From Chloroflexota bacterium (lineage in GTDB: Bacteria; Chloroflexota; Dormibacteria; CF-121), in assembly GCA_005880605.1 (NCBI GenBank), contig VBIS01000003.1, positions 1 through 5,592 on the forward strand: a stretch of 5,592 nt of DNA, given 5' to 3'. The position numbers and the translations under genes were made by a program. This document shows, in pieces, positions 1 to 5,576 of this stretch (positions within the stretch are counted from its first letter, which is position 1; each line of letters begins with the position of its first letter). The notes under the pieces were generated by a model. The model was given only the letters and a program-made list of their open reading frames with translations. It was not told where the DNA came from and did no database searches.

Positions 1-1
1 A

Positions 2-475
2 CCCGATGTCTCGCAGGCGGCGCCCAACGGTCGAGTCGGGACGGCGGCGCCGGCGCTCTCAGGCCAGACGCTGGCCGGCGACCGCCTGTCGATCGACTTT
101 CACCAGTCGAAGACGGTCCTGGTCTTTTGGGCCGCGTGGTGCGGACCGTGCCGCCAGGAGCAGCCCGGGTTGAATGCATTGGCGGCCAAATACGCCGGTC
201 AGGGCATCCGCTTTGTCGGCGTCGACCTGCTCGACCACGACCGGGCGCTGGCCCGGGCCTTTGTGGCCGAGTTCAAGGTGGCGTACCCGAGCCTCTACGA
301 CGATAGTGGCAGCCTGGCGGCCGCGTACCAGATCGACTCGCCGCCCTCATTCGTGTTCATCGACCAGCGCGGCATTGTTGTGAGCCGTTACCCGGGTGAA
401 GCGTCCCAGGCGAAATTGGAGAACCTAGTTCAAACGCTCGCTACTTCGTCCGGCGCTGCCACCGCGTCGCCTTGA
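2..475 (+). CDS. TlpA/ResA-type thiol-disulfide redoxin, 5'-truncated by the window edge
   Basis: The frame is open from base 2 to the TGA at 473-475, giving 157 visible residues, and has no in-frame ATG, so the start lies upstream of the window. A TTG at 170 falls after the active site and would cut the fold, so it is not the start. Visible residues 12-30 (VGTAAPALSG... then GDRLSIDF) match the N-terminal beta strands of TlpA-like proteins. LVFWAAWCGPCRQE carries the redox motif W46-C47-G48-P49-C50 (bases 137-151). SPPSFVFID gives the expected cis-proline near visible residue 115. Family knowledge: these are usually membrane-anchored or exported proteins that reduce or exchange disulfides outside the cytoplasm, for example in cytochrome c maturation. 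The anchor or signal peptide would lie in the missing part. The partner is unknown. The last 35 bases overlap, tail to tail, the small minus-strand bS22-like gene. Confidence 0.9.
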   Translation, partial: PDVSQAAPNGRVGTAAPALSGQTLAGDRLSIDFHQSKTVLVFWAAWCGPCRQEQPGLNALAAKYAGQGIRFVGVDLLDHDRALARAFVAEFKVAYPSLYDDSGSLAAAYQIDSPPSFVFIDQRGIVVSRYPGEASQAKLENLVQTLATSSGAATASP

Positions 476-536
476 GCATTTTCTTGTGCTTGTGTTTGCG
501 CATCTTTTTCCTGCGCTTCTTGATTACCGAGCCCAA
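441..536 (-). CDS. bS22-like / AURKAIP1-COX24 domain mini ribosomal protein (31 aa)
   Basis: The 31-residue product begins MGSVIKKRRKKMRKHKHKK and continues MLKATRWQRRTK; 16 residues are Lys or Arg. The pattern GSVIKKRRKKM, then KHKKxLK, then TRxQRR is that of the actinobacterial small-subunit protein bS22 and of the COX24/AURKAIP1 C-terminal domain, a family of about 30-35 residues in bacteria that binds the small ribosomal subunit near the decoding region. The start is taken as TTG at 534-536 because the family conserves M-G-S-V at the N-terminus and no ATG or GTG lies nearby in frame; the open frame runs far upstream, but only as antisense of the thiolase. A partial Shine-Dalgarno GGACGG (542-547) sits 5 nt before it. 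The stop TAG (441-443) lies within the 3' end of the redoxin gene, a 35-bp convergent overlap. It diverges from the thiolase. The assignment rests on remembered family motifs; I am fairly sure of the family and less sure of the start codon. Confidence 0.83.
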   Translation of the reverse strand: MGSVIKKRRKKMRKHKHKKMLKATRWQRRTK

Positions 537-572
537 AAGGCCCGTCCGGTCATAGCTCGCATGTGCCGGAAC

Positions 573-578
573 ATTGTA
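573..578 (-). promoter_or_regulatory. Candidate -10 box for the bS22-like gene
   Basis: On the minus strand this reads TACAAT, one mismatch from TATAAT. Transcription would begin near 566 and leave a leader of about 30 nt before the TTG start. No good -35 hexamer is seen at the usual spacing, so the call is weak. Confidence 0.22.
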
Positions 579-626
579 AGGGAACTCGGGGTTTAGACTG
601 GTAGAGGCTACGTAGCCAATCACCAC

Positions 627-632
627 AAGGAG
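627..632 (+). promoter_or_regulatory. Ribosome-binding site of the thiolase
   Basis: AAGGAG lies 9 nt upstream of the ATG at 642. It is the clearest Shine-Dalgarno in the window and fixes the thiolase start, which also matches the usual family N-terminus (AVIVEAVRTAIGRRGG). Confidence 0.75.
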
Positions 633-641
633 TTCCATTCC

Positions 642-1696
642 ATGAGCCAAGCCGTCATCGTTGAAGCCGTCCGGACGGCGATCGGCCGCCGCGGCGGGTC
701 GCTCAGCCCGGTGCGGCCGGACGATCTGCTGGCTGTGACGTTGCGTGAACTCGTGACCCGTGCCGGCGTTGACCCGGCACAGATCGACGACGTCGTGGCG
801 GGCTGCGTTACGCAGACCGGCGAGCAGGGCATGAATATCGCCCGCGCCGCCGCCTTGATCGCGGGTTTTCCGGTTGAAGTCCCGGGGACGACGATCAATC
901 GCTTCTGTGGTTCGGGGCAGCAGGCGGTCAACTTCGCCGCCCAGGGTGTGATGTCCGGCGCGCAGGACATCGTGATCGGCGCCGGCGTGGAGAACATGTC
1001 GCGCGTCCCCATGGGCTCCGACGCCTTTGGGCCCGGTGAGGGTCCCGTCAGCCCCAAGCTTATGGACCTCTTCGAGATCATTCCGCAGGGTAATTCCGCC
1101 GAGATGATCGCCAAGAAGTGGGGATTTTCTCGCGAGCAGCTGGATGAGTTTGCCTACCAGAGCCACATCAAGGCCGGCCAGGCGATCAAGGAAGGCCGGT
1201 TCGCGCGTGAGATCTTCACGGTGGCGGTGAAGCAGAACGGCAGCAGCCGTGAGTTCGCCATCGACGAGGGAGTTCGGATGCCGCCGTCAAAAGAGAAGAT
1301 GTCGCAGCTCAGGAACTGGGGCTGAGGCCGCGGGCGCGCATCGTGGCGCAGGCGATCGTTGGCTCGGAGCCGACCATCATGTTGACCGGTCCAATTCCAG
1401 CCACCGCGAAAGTGCTGAAGAAAGCCGGGCTGCAACTCAAGGACATCGATCTCTTCGAAGTCAATGAGGCCTTCGCCCCGGTGGTGCTGGCGTGGCAGCA
1501 TGAGACCGGCGCCGACATGGAGAAAGTCAACTACTCGGGCGGCGCGATTGCTCTCGGCCACCCGCTCGGCGCCAGCGGCGCCCGGCTGATCACGACGTTG
1601 CTGCACGAGCTGGAGCGGCAGGATGCCCGCTACGGGCTGAGCACGATGTGCATCGGCTACGGGATGGGCATCGCGACGATTATCCAGCGAATCTAG
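642..1696 (+). pseudogene. Thiolase (acetyl-CoA C-acyltransferase family), broken by internal deletion and frameshift
   Basis: Thiolases cleave 3-ketoacyl-CoA or condense two acyl-CoAs. The first frame (642-1325, 227 codons) has a normal N-terminal half: AVIVEAVRTAIGRRGG, nucleophile Cys89 in NRFCGSGQQAV (906-908), ENMSRVPMG, and the helical segment IPQGNSAEMIAKKWGFSREQLDEFA. After KEKMSQL (about 1310) it reads four foreign codons and stops at 1323-1325. The second frame resumes at about 1313 as ELGLRPRARIVAQ and runs to TAG at 1694-1696, carrying the catalytic His in GGAIALGHPLGASGAR (1559-1561) and the second Cys in CIGYGMG (1649-1651). The segment that should lie between, with the family hallmark of TAGNSS followed by DGAAA, is absent: about 34 codons, of length 3n+1 to explain the frame change. 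Nothing else looks decayed, so it is either a recent deletion or an assembly error. Which thiolase subtype it was cannot be told. Confidence 0.85.
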
Positions 1697-1702
1697 GGCG
1701 CT

Positions 1703-2014
1703 CTAGCTTCGCCGATCCGGGAAGTCGATCGGCTGGTTCTGGCGGCGACGTTCGACGACGCCCGTCAGCACGAACAGGAAGATCACCTGCACCAGGAAAT
1801 ACAGGGCCACGATCAGGTCAATCAGAGCGGTCATGGTCCCGCCCGACTCCCGAACGTCGGCGATGGCAAGGCCGAAGAAGAGGAACGAGCAGAGGTACGT
1901 GATCAGCGCGATCGAGTAGATCGCGTTCTTCCAGACCTGCCGGTTGGCCAGCACGCCGTTCAGCCCGCGGGCGCCGCCCTTGGATCGCAGCTTAACCGGC
2001 TTTATTACTTGCAT
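1703..2014 (-). CDS. Unrecognised small two-helix membrane protein
   Basis: I do not recognise a family. The 103-residue product has a basic N-terminus (VIKPVKLRSKGGARG) and two hydrophobic helices: about residues 31-54 (AIYSIALITYLCSFLFFGLA) and about 64-86 (LIDLIVALYFLVQVIFLFVL). A basic tail follows (VERRRQNQPIDFPDRRS). By the positive-inside rule both ends should be cytoplasmic with a short external loop (DVRESGG). The start chosen is ATG at 2012-2014, which overlaps the pilin-like gene's stop by 10 bp and suggests translational coupling. The frame is open further upstream to an ATG at 2057-2059, but that would overlap the pilin by 55 bp and add a hydrophilic stretch. A GTG start at the VLANRQVW segment is another option. 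The stop is 6 bp from the convergent thiolase stop. The pairing with the pilin hints at a shared envelope role; this is inference from position only. Confidence 0.7.
   Translation of the reverse strand: MQVIKPVKLRSKGGARGLNGVLANRQVWKNAIYSIALITYLCSFLFFGLAIADVRESGGTMTALIDLIVALYFLVQVIFLFVLTGVVERRRQNQPIDFPDRRS
1711..1733. other. Inverted repeat at the thiolase / membrane-protein convergence
   Basis: GCCGATC (1711-1717) and GATCGGC (1727-1733) can form a 7-bp stem with a 9-nt loop, just past the thiolase stop and inside the last codons of the convergent minus-strand gene. It could help end transcription from the left, but no U-run follows, so a Rho-independent terminator is not well supported. The repeat may simply be coding sequence. 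Confidence 0.25.
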
Positions 2015-2280
2015 TTCCACTTGTGGCCTGTCAGTTGCAGCGTCTGGCCAGCGGGACACGAAGCTGCCGGTGTATCGCCCGGGGCGACGGCGGTGACACC
2101 GTCCGGCGCGAGCGTCGACGAGTCGGTGAGATGAGTGAATTCATAGGTCACGTCGCTGTAGAGACTGGTGAGCTGACTGCCTGCCATGATGATCACCGCG
2201 ATAGCGACGGTCGACAGCAAGACCAAGAGGAAGGCATATTCGATCACTGCCTGGCCGGACTTGCGGCGATGTCTCTTCAT
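2005..2280 (-). CDS. Flp/type IVb pilin-like protein with long C-terminal extension
   Basis: The 91-residue product starts with a short basic leader (MKRHRRKSG) followed by QAVIEYAFLLVLLSTVAIAV, a hydrophobic helix. The G|QxxxEY pattern, with Glu at +5 and Tyr at +6, is the class III (Flp/TadE-like) prepilin processing site; a TadV-type peptidase would cut after the Gly. Such pilins are exported and assembled into Tad pili or act as pseudopilins. Typical Flp proteins have roughly 50-65 residues. This one continues with a Ser/Thr/Pro-rich stretch and a tail SCPAGQTLQLTGHKWKCK, whose two cysteines could close a disulfide loop. The start is ATG at 2278-2280, chosen because it gives a normal leader length; in-frame ATGs at 2317-2319 and 2335-2337 would lengthen it. 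No clear Shine-Dalgarno is seen. It lies 84 bp downstream of the HIT gene and overlaps the next membrane-protein gene by 10 bp. No other tad gene is in the window. Confidence 0.78.
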   Translation of the reverse strand: MKRHRRKSGQAVIEYAFLLVLLSTVAIAVIIMAGSQLTSLYSDVTYEFTHLTDSSTLAPDGVTAVAPGDTPAASCPAGQTLQLTGHKWKCK

Positions 2281-2364
2281 AGCAAGAACGACAGTAGCAC
2301 CGGTTTCCGTGTGCCTCATCCGCCGTTCGGACCTCATTGAGACGCGATCGAATAACGATGGCCC

Positions 2365-2856
2365 TTACGGGAGACGATCGAAGCCGGCGCGCAATTCCTG
2401 ATAACTGGTCGTAAGGCTCTCGTTAAGGATCTTGGTGTCGGCCAGGATGGGCATGAAATTGGTGTCGCCATCCCAGCGTGGGACCACGTGCTGATGGATG
2501 TGGTCGGCGACTCCGGCGCCGGCAACTTTGCCGCCGTTGATCCCGAGGTTGAAGCCATGCGGGGAGAGGACCTGGCGCAGGACGCGGAGAGCTCGTTGGG
2601 TCATGGCCATCACCTCATTGGCCACGGTCGGCGGCAGGTCCTCGAGGTTGGCGAGATGGCCCTTGGGGGCGACCATCAGATGCCCGTTGTTGTACGGATA
2701 GCGATTGAGGATCGCGATCGCCAGCTCGGTGCGGGCGAGCACCAGGTGATCGGCATCCTGTGCCGGGTCGGCGGCGGCCGCGGCGCAGAAGAAGCAGCCC
2801 TGCGGCTTGGGCCCCTTGATGAATTCCCTACGCCAGGGCGCCCAGAGGTGCTGCAT
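2365..2856 (-). CDS. HIT-family hydrolase/phosphorylase, Ap4A phosphorylase-like
   Basis: The 163-residue product is of normal length for the family. The histidine triad is H119-I-H121-Q-H123-V-V, followed by PRWDGDTNFMP; in this family the middle His forms the nucleotidyl intermediate. N-terminal features are the HLWAPWRREFI signature and a C21-F-F-C24 pair that could bind a metal. NRYPYNNGHLMVAPKGH (residues 51-67) and NLGINGGKVAGAGVADH form the nucleotide pocket. The APWRREF start, CFFC and VVPRWxGDTNF closely resemble the Ap4A phosphorylase branch typified by mycobacterial Rv2613c, so breakdown of diadenosine polyphosphates is a reasonable proposal; the exact substrate is inference. The start ATG (2854-2856) has no good Shine-Dalgarno. 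It heads a minus-strand run that continues into the pilin-like gene and diverges from the tRNA-Ala/leuS unit. Confidence 0.92.
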   Translation of the reverse strand: MQHLWAPWRREFIKGPKPQGCFFCAAAAADPAQDADHLVLARTELAIAILNRYPYNNGHLMVAPKGHLANLEDLPPTVANEVMAMTQRALRVLRQVLSPHGFNLGINGGKVAGAGVADHIHQHVVPRWDGDTNFMPILADTKILNESLTTSYQELRAGFDRLP

Positions 2857-2863
2857 CGCAGGA

Positions 2864-2869
2864 ATGATA
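2864..2869 (-). promoter_or_regulatory. Candidate -10 box close to the HIT start codon
   Basis: The minus strand reads TATCAT, ending 7 nt before the ATG. If used, transcription would begin almost at the start codon and give a leaderless mRNA, which fits the missing Shine-Dalgarno. A -35-like TAGACA lies at 2890-2895, but the 20-nt spacing is longer than usual. Confidence 0.25.
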
Positions 2870-2901
2870 GGAGCCGCGCCCGCCTAGCTTGTCTACGCAG
2901 T

Positions 2902-2921
2902 TACACAAAATCGTGTATATT
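2902..2921 (+). promoter_or_regulatory. Inverted repeat and -10-like box upstream of tRNA-Ala/leuS
   Basis: TACAC (2902-2906) and GTGTA (2913-2917) form a 5-bp inverted repeat with a 6-nt centre, overlapping TATATT (2916-2921), one mismatch from the -10 consensus. It is an AT-rich island in a GC-rich 138-bp divergent intergenic region. A plus-strand start near 2928 would place the tRNA about 67 nt downstream. The best -35-like hexamer (TTGTCT, 2889-2894) is 21 nt away, which is too far. The repeat could be an operator or chance. Confidence 0.3.
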
Positions 2922-2994
2922 GGTGCCGTGGCGTCGACGATCGCCGCTCCCGATCCGGCGAGTTGGTTAAACTTGACCCTCGACCCGCGACTGT

Positions 2995-3067
2995 GGGGCC
3001 GTGGCGCAGCTGGGAGCGCGATTGCATGGCATGCAATAGGTCACGAGTTCGAATCTCGTCGGCTCCA
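2995..3067 (+). tRNA. tRNA-Ala (anticodon GGC)
   Basis: The full cloverleaf can be drawn over 73 nt. The acceptor stem GGGGCCG (2995-3001) pairs with CGGCTCC (3060-3066) and includes the G3:U70 wobble that identifies alanine tRNAs. The D stem is GCGC/GCGC (3004-3007, 3016-3019) with loop AGCTGGGA. The anticodon stem ATTGC/GCAAT (3021-3025, 3033-3037) holds loop ATGGCAT with anticodon GGC at 3028-3030, reading GCC and GCU. The variable loop is AGGTC, and the T arm is ACGAG-TTCGAAT-CTCGT (3043-3059). A73 is at 3067. The 3' CCA is not encoded (ACTCC follows), so it must be added by tRNA nucleotidyltransferase. leuS begins 13 nt downstream, which suggests a joint transcript released by RNase P and 3'-end processing. 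Confidence 0.97.
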
Positions 3068-3080
3068 CTCCTTTACTAGC

Positions 3081-5540
3081 ATGGCCAGAACCGCCGCACC
3101 CGTCTACGATCCGCAGGCGATCGAGCCCAAGTGGCGCGAGGCCTGGAAGAAGGCAGGGCTGTTTCGTGTCACCGAGGACTCGAGTAAGCCCAAGTTCTAC
3201 AACCTCGTCATGTTTCCCTACCCCTCGGGTCCGCTCCACATGGGGCATTTCCGCAACTACGTCATCGGTGATGCCTTCGCCCGCTACAAGGTGATGCGCG
3301 GCTTCAATGTCCTGAACCCGTTCGGCTGGGACGCCTTCGGCCTGCCGGCGGAGAATGCTGCGATCAAGAGTGGCATCCCGCCGCGCGTCTCCACCGAGGG
3401 CAACATCGCCATTTCCAAGCACGAGCTGGACATCATGGGCGTGCTCTATGCCTGGGACCGCGAGGTCACCACCTGCAACGAGGACTACTACCAGTGGACC
3501 CAGTGGCTGTTCTTGAAGTTTCTCGAGATGGGCCTCGCCTACAAGCAGAAGGCGTGGGTCAACTGGTGTCCCAAGGACATGACCGTCCTCGCCAACGAGC
3601 AGATCGTCAACGGCGTCTGCTGGCGCTGCGGCACCAAGCCCACCAAGAAGGAACTCGAGCAGTGGTTCTTCAAGATCACGGCCTATGCGCAGCGGCTCCT
3701 CGATGACCTGAATAAGCTCGATCGCTGGCCGGAGCGCGTCAAAGTGATGCAGGCCAACTGGATCGGCCGGAGCGAGGGCGCCGAGCTCGAATTCTTCGTC
3801 GAGCACGATGGCAAGCTGCGCGTGTTCACGACGCGACCGGACACGGTCTTCGGCGCGACCTTCATGGTGGTGGCGCCCGAGCATGAAATGGTCCAGAAGG
3901 TCGTGACGCCGGAGCAGCGCGCCGCGGTCGATGCCTACATCGAGCGCACCAAGGCGGAGACCGAGATCGAGCGCCTCTCCACCGAGCACGAAAAGACCGG
4001 TGTCTTTTCCGGCGCCTACGCCATCAACCCCTTCACGAAGGAGCGGATCCCGATCTGGATCGCCGACTACGTGCTGGCTACCTACGGCACGGGCGCGATC
4101 ATGGCCGTGCCCGCCCACGACAGCCGCGACTTCGAGTTCGCGCGCAGGTACAAACTACCGATCCGCCGCGTGATCAGTGCCAATCGCGAGGCGGCCAGCG
4201 AACCGCTCGACCAGGCGTTCGAGGCCTACGACGGCGTGCTGGTCAACTCCGGGTCCTTCAGCGGGCTCAGCGTCAAGGAGGGCGTCGCGCGGATCAGCGC
4301 CGAGGCCGAGCGCATGGGCATCGGCCGGCGCACCATCACCTACCGCCTGCGGGACTGGCTGATCTCGCGCCAGCGCTACTGGGGCGTGCCCATCCCGATC
4401 ATCTACTGCCCGGATCACGGGATCGTGCCCGTGCCCTACGACCAATTGCCCATAAGCCTCCCGGACAAGGTCGAGTTTCGATCGGACGGCCAGAATCCCC
4501 TGTTGCACACGCCGTCCTTCCTCGACACCACCTGCCCGAAATGCGGCAAGCCGTCACGCCGCGAGACCGACACCATGGATACGTTTGTCGACTCGTCCTG
4601 GTACTTCCTGCGCTATGCCGACCCAAACAACCAGAGGCTGCCGTTCGACAAGAAGACGGTTGACTACTGGATGCCGGTCGACCAGTACACCGGCGGCATC
4701 GAGCACGCGATCCTGCACTTGCTCTACTCGCGGTTCTTCATGAAGGCCCTCTTCGACGCAGGCATGGTCTCGGTTGACGAGCCCTTCGCGGCGCTCTTCA
4801 CCCAGGGGATGATCCATCGCAACGGCTACGTGATGGCGAAGTCGAAGGGCAACGGCATCACGCCCGACGACATGGTGCAGAAATACGGCGCGGACACGGG
4901 CAGGGTCTACGAGCTGTTCATCGGCCCGCCGGACCAGGACGCCGAATGGAATGACCGCGGCGTCGACGGTGTGGCCCGCTTCCTCCATCGGGTGTGGCGG
5001 CTGATCCTCGGTGAGGAAGACGAGGTGGTCCCCGGAATGGCACCCGTTTCAAGCGAAGATCTCGCCCGCAAACTGCACGAGACGATCGAGAAGGTGACTC
5101 GCGATCTCGAGGCCTTCCACTTCAACACGGCCATGTCGGCGCTGATGGAGCTTTCGAATTCGATGCAGGACTATCTGCAGGCGGGCGGCCAGCGCAACGA
5201 AGCCTGGGAGGCGGTCTGCCGCGACCTGACCAAGATGCTCGGCCCGTTTGCGTCCCACCTTGCGGAGGAGATGTGGCAGCGCCTGGGTGGCGAAGGTCTG
5301 GTCGTGTTTCAAGCATGGCCGCAGGCCGACCCGGACATCCTGCGGCGTGCCCGGGTCGTCGTTGTCGTCCAGGTCGACGGCAAGGTGCGGGATCGGATCG
5401 AGATGCCCGCGGGGATCGATCAGGTGGCCGCGCAGCAGCGCGCCCTCACGGGCCCGAATGTCCGCCGCGCGATTGGTGACCGCGCCGTGCGTCGAGCGGT
5501 TTACGTGCCCGACCGGCTGATCAATCTGGTCACGGGATAG
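3081..5540 (+). CDS. leuS: Leucyl-tRNA synthetase, bacterial type, complete
   Basis: This cytoplasmic class I synthetase charges tRNA-Leu with leucine using ATP. The 819-residue product has, in order: the HIGH motif as H53-M-G-H56 in PYPSGPLHMGHFRNY; Cys163, Cys180 and Cys183 in NWCPKD...VCWRCG; and the CP1 editing domain at about 225-420, with TTRPDT (250-255) and GTGAIMAVPAHDSRDFEFA, where D350 is the universally conserved Asp that anchors the misacylated amino acid. Next come a zinc-ribbon-like segment (C443, C485, C488), DTFVDSSWYFLRY (D504) and IEHAILHLLYSRFF. The KMSKS position reads V584-M-A-K587-S588. The leucine-specific insertion that precedes KMSKS in E. coli LeuRS is absent, as in shorter Bacillus-type enzymes, which explains the length. 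The anticodon-binding helices and a C-terminal domain (QVDGKVRDRI, YVPDRLINLV) are intact. The start is ATG 3081-3083: the frame is open back to 2889, but that stretch reads through the tRNA. No Shine-Dalgarno is visible in the 13-nt gap. Confidence 0.97.
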   Translation: MARTAAPVYDPQAIEPKWREAWKKAGLFRVTEDSSKPKFYNLVMFPYPSGPLHMGHFRNYVIGDAFARYKVMRGFNVLNPFGWDAFGLPAENAAIKSGIPPRVSTEGNIAISKHELDIMGVLYAWDREVTTCNEDYYQWTQWLFLKFLEMGLAYKQKAWVNWCPKDMTVLANEQIVNGVCWRCGTKPTKKELEQWFFKITAYAQRLLDDLNKLDRWPERVKVMQANWIGRSEGAELEFFVEHDGKLRVFTTRPDTVFGATFMVVAPEHEMVQKVVTPEQRAAVDAYIERTKAETEIERLSTEHEKTGVFSGAYAINPFTKERIPIWIADYVLATYGTGAIMAVPAHDSRDFEFARRYKLPIRRVISANREAASEPLDQAFEAYDGVLVNSGSFSGLSVKEGVARISAEAERMGIGRRTITYRLRDWLISRQRYWGVPIPIIYCPDHGIVPVPYDQLPISLPDKVEFRSDGQNPLLHTPSFLDTTCPKCGKPSRRETDTMDTFVDSSWYFLRYADPNNQRLPFDKKTVDYWMPVDQYTGGIEHAILHLLYSRFFMKALFDAGMVSVDEPFAALFTQGMIHRNGYVMAKSKGNGITPDDMVQKYGADTGRVYELFIGPPDQDAEWNDRGVDGVARFLHRVWRLILGEEDEVVPGMAPVSSEDLARKLHETIEKVTRDLEAFHFNTAMSALMELSNSMQDYLQAGGQRNEAWEAVCRDLTKMLGPFASHLAEEMWQRLGGEGLVVFQAWPQADPDILRRARVVVVVQVDGKVRDRIEMPAGIDQVAAQQRALTGPNVRRAIGDRAVRRAVYVPDRLINLVTG

Positions 5541-5556
5541 CACCCGGCGTGCCCCT

Positions 5557-5576
5557 GCGAGTCGCGGATCGCTCGC
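5557..5576 (+). terminator. Weak hairpin downstream of leuS
   Basis: GCGAG (5557-5561) pairs with CTCGC (5572-5576), extended by CG/CG inside a one-base bulge, with loop CGGAT. It starts 16 nt after the leuS stop. No run of T follows, so it is at best a non-canonical terminator; high-GC hairpins also arise by chance. The remaining bases to 5592 show no gene start I can support. Confidence 0.25.

Noticed and set aside
537..1166. A long upstream extension of the bS22-like frame on the minus strand
   Set aside because: It runs antisense to the thiolase and has no family resemblance. The conserved MGSV start falls at the TTG at 534-536.
1310..1345. Programmed ribosomal frameshifting in the thiolase
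   Set aside because: A frameshift alone cannot restore the protein, because about 34 conserved codons are absent. No slippery heptamer or downstream pseudoknot is evident.
1249..1467. A separate small plus-strand gene spanning the thiolase break
   Set aside because: It is in neither thiolase frame. It is an Arg- and Ser-rich shadow bridging the frameshift.
2023..2340. A 105-codon plus-strand open frame opposite the pilin-like gene
   Set aside because: The minus-strand reading gives a clear prepilin signature and helix; this reading gives no recognisable pattern.
3068..3074. CTCCTTT before leuS as a ribosome-related signal
   Set aside because: It resembles the anti-Shine-Dalgarno end of 16S rRNA rather than a Shine-Dalgarno, so it cannot recruit ribosomes by the usual pairing; it is likely chance.
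2889..3080. N-terminal extension of leuS by 64 codons
   Set aside because: The extension reads through the intergenic region and the whole tRNA-Ala gene. LeuRS homology begins just after the ATG at 3081.
2967..4118. A 383-codon minus-strand open frame opposite leuS
   Set aside because: It is antisense to clearly conserved LeuRS codons. Its translation is low-complexity and rich in His, Gly and Asp, as expected from a GC-rich shadow frame, and it also crosses the tRNA.
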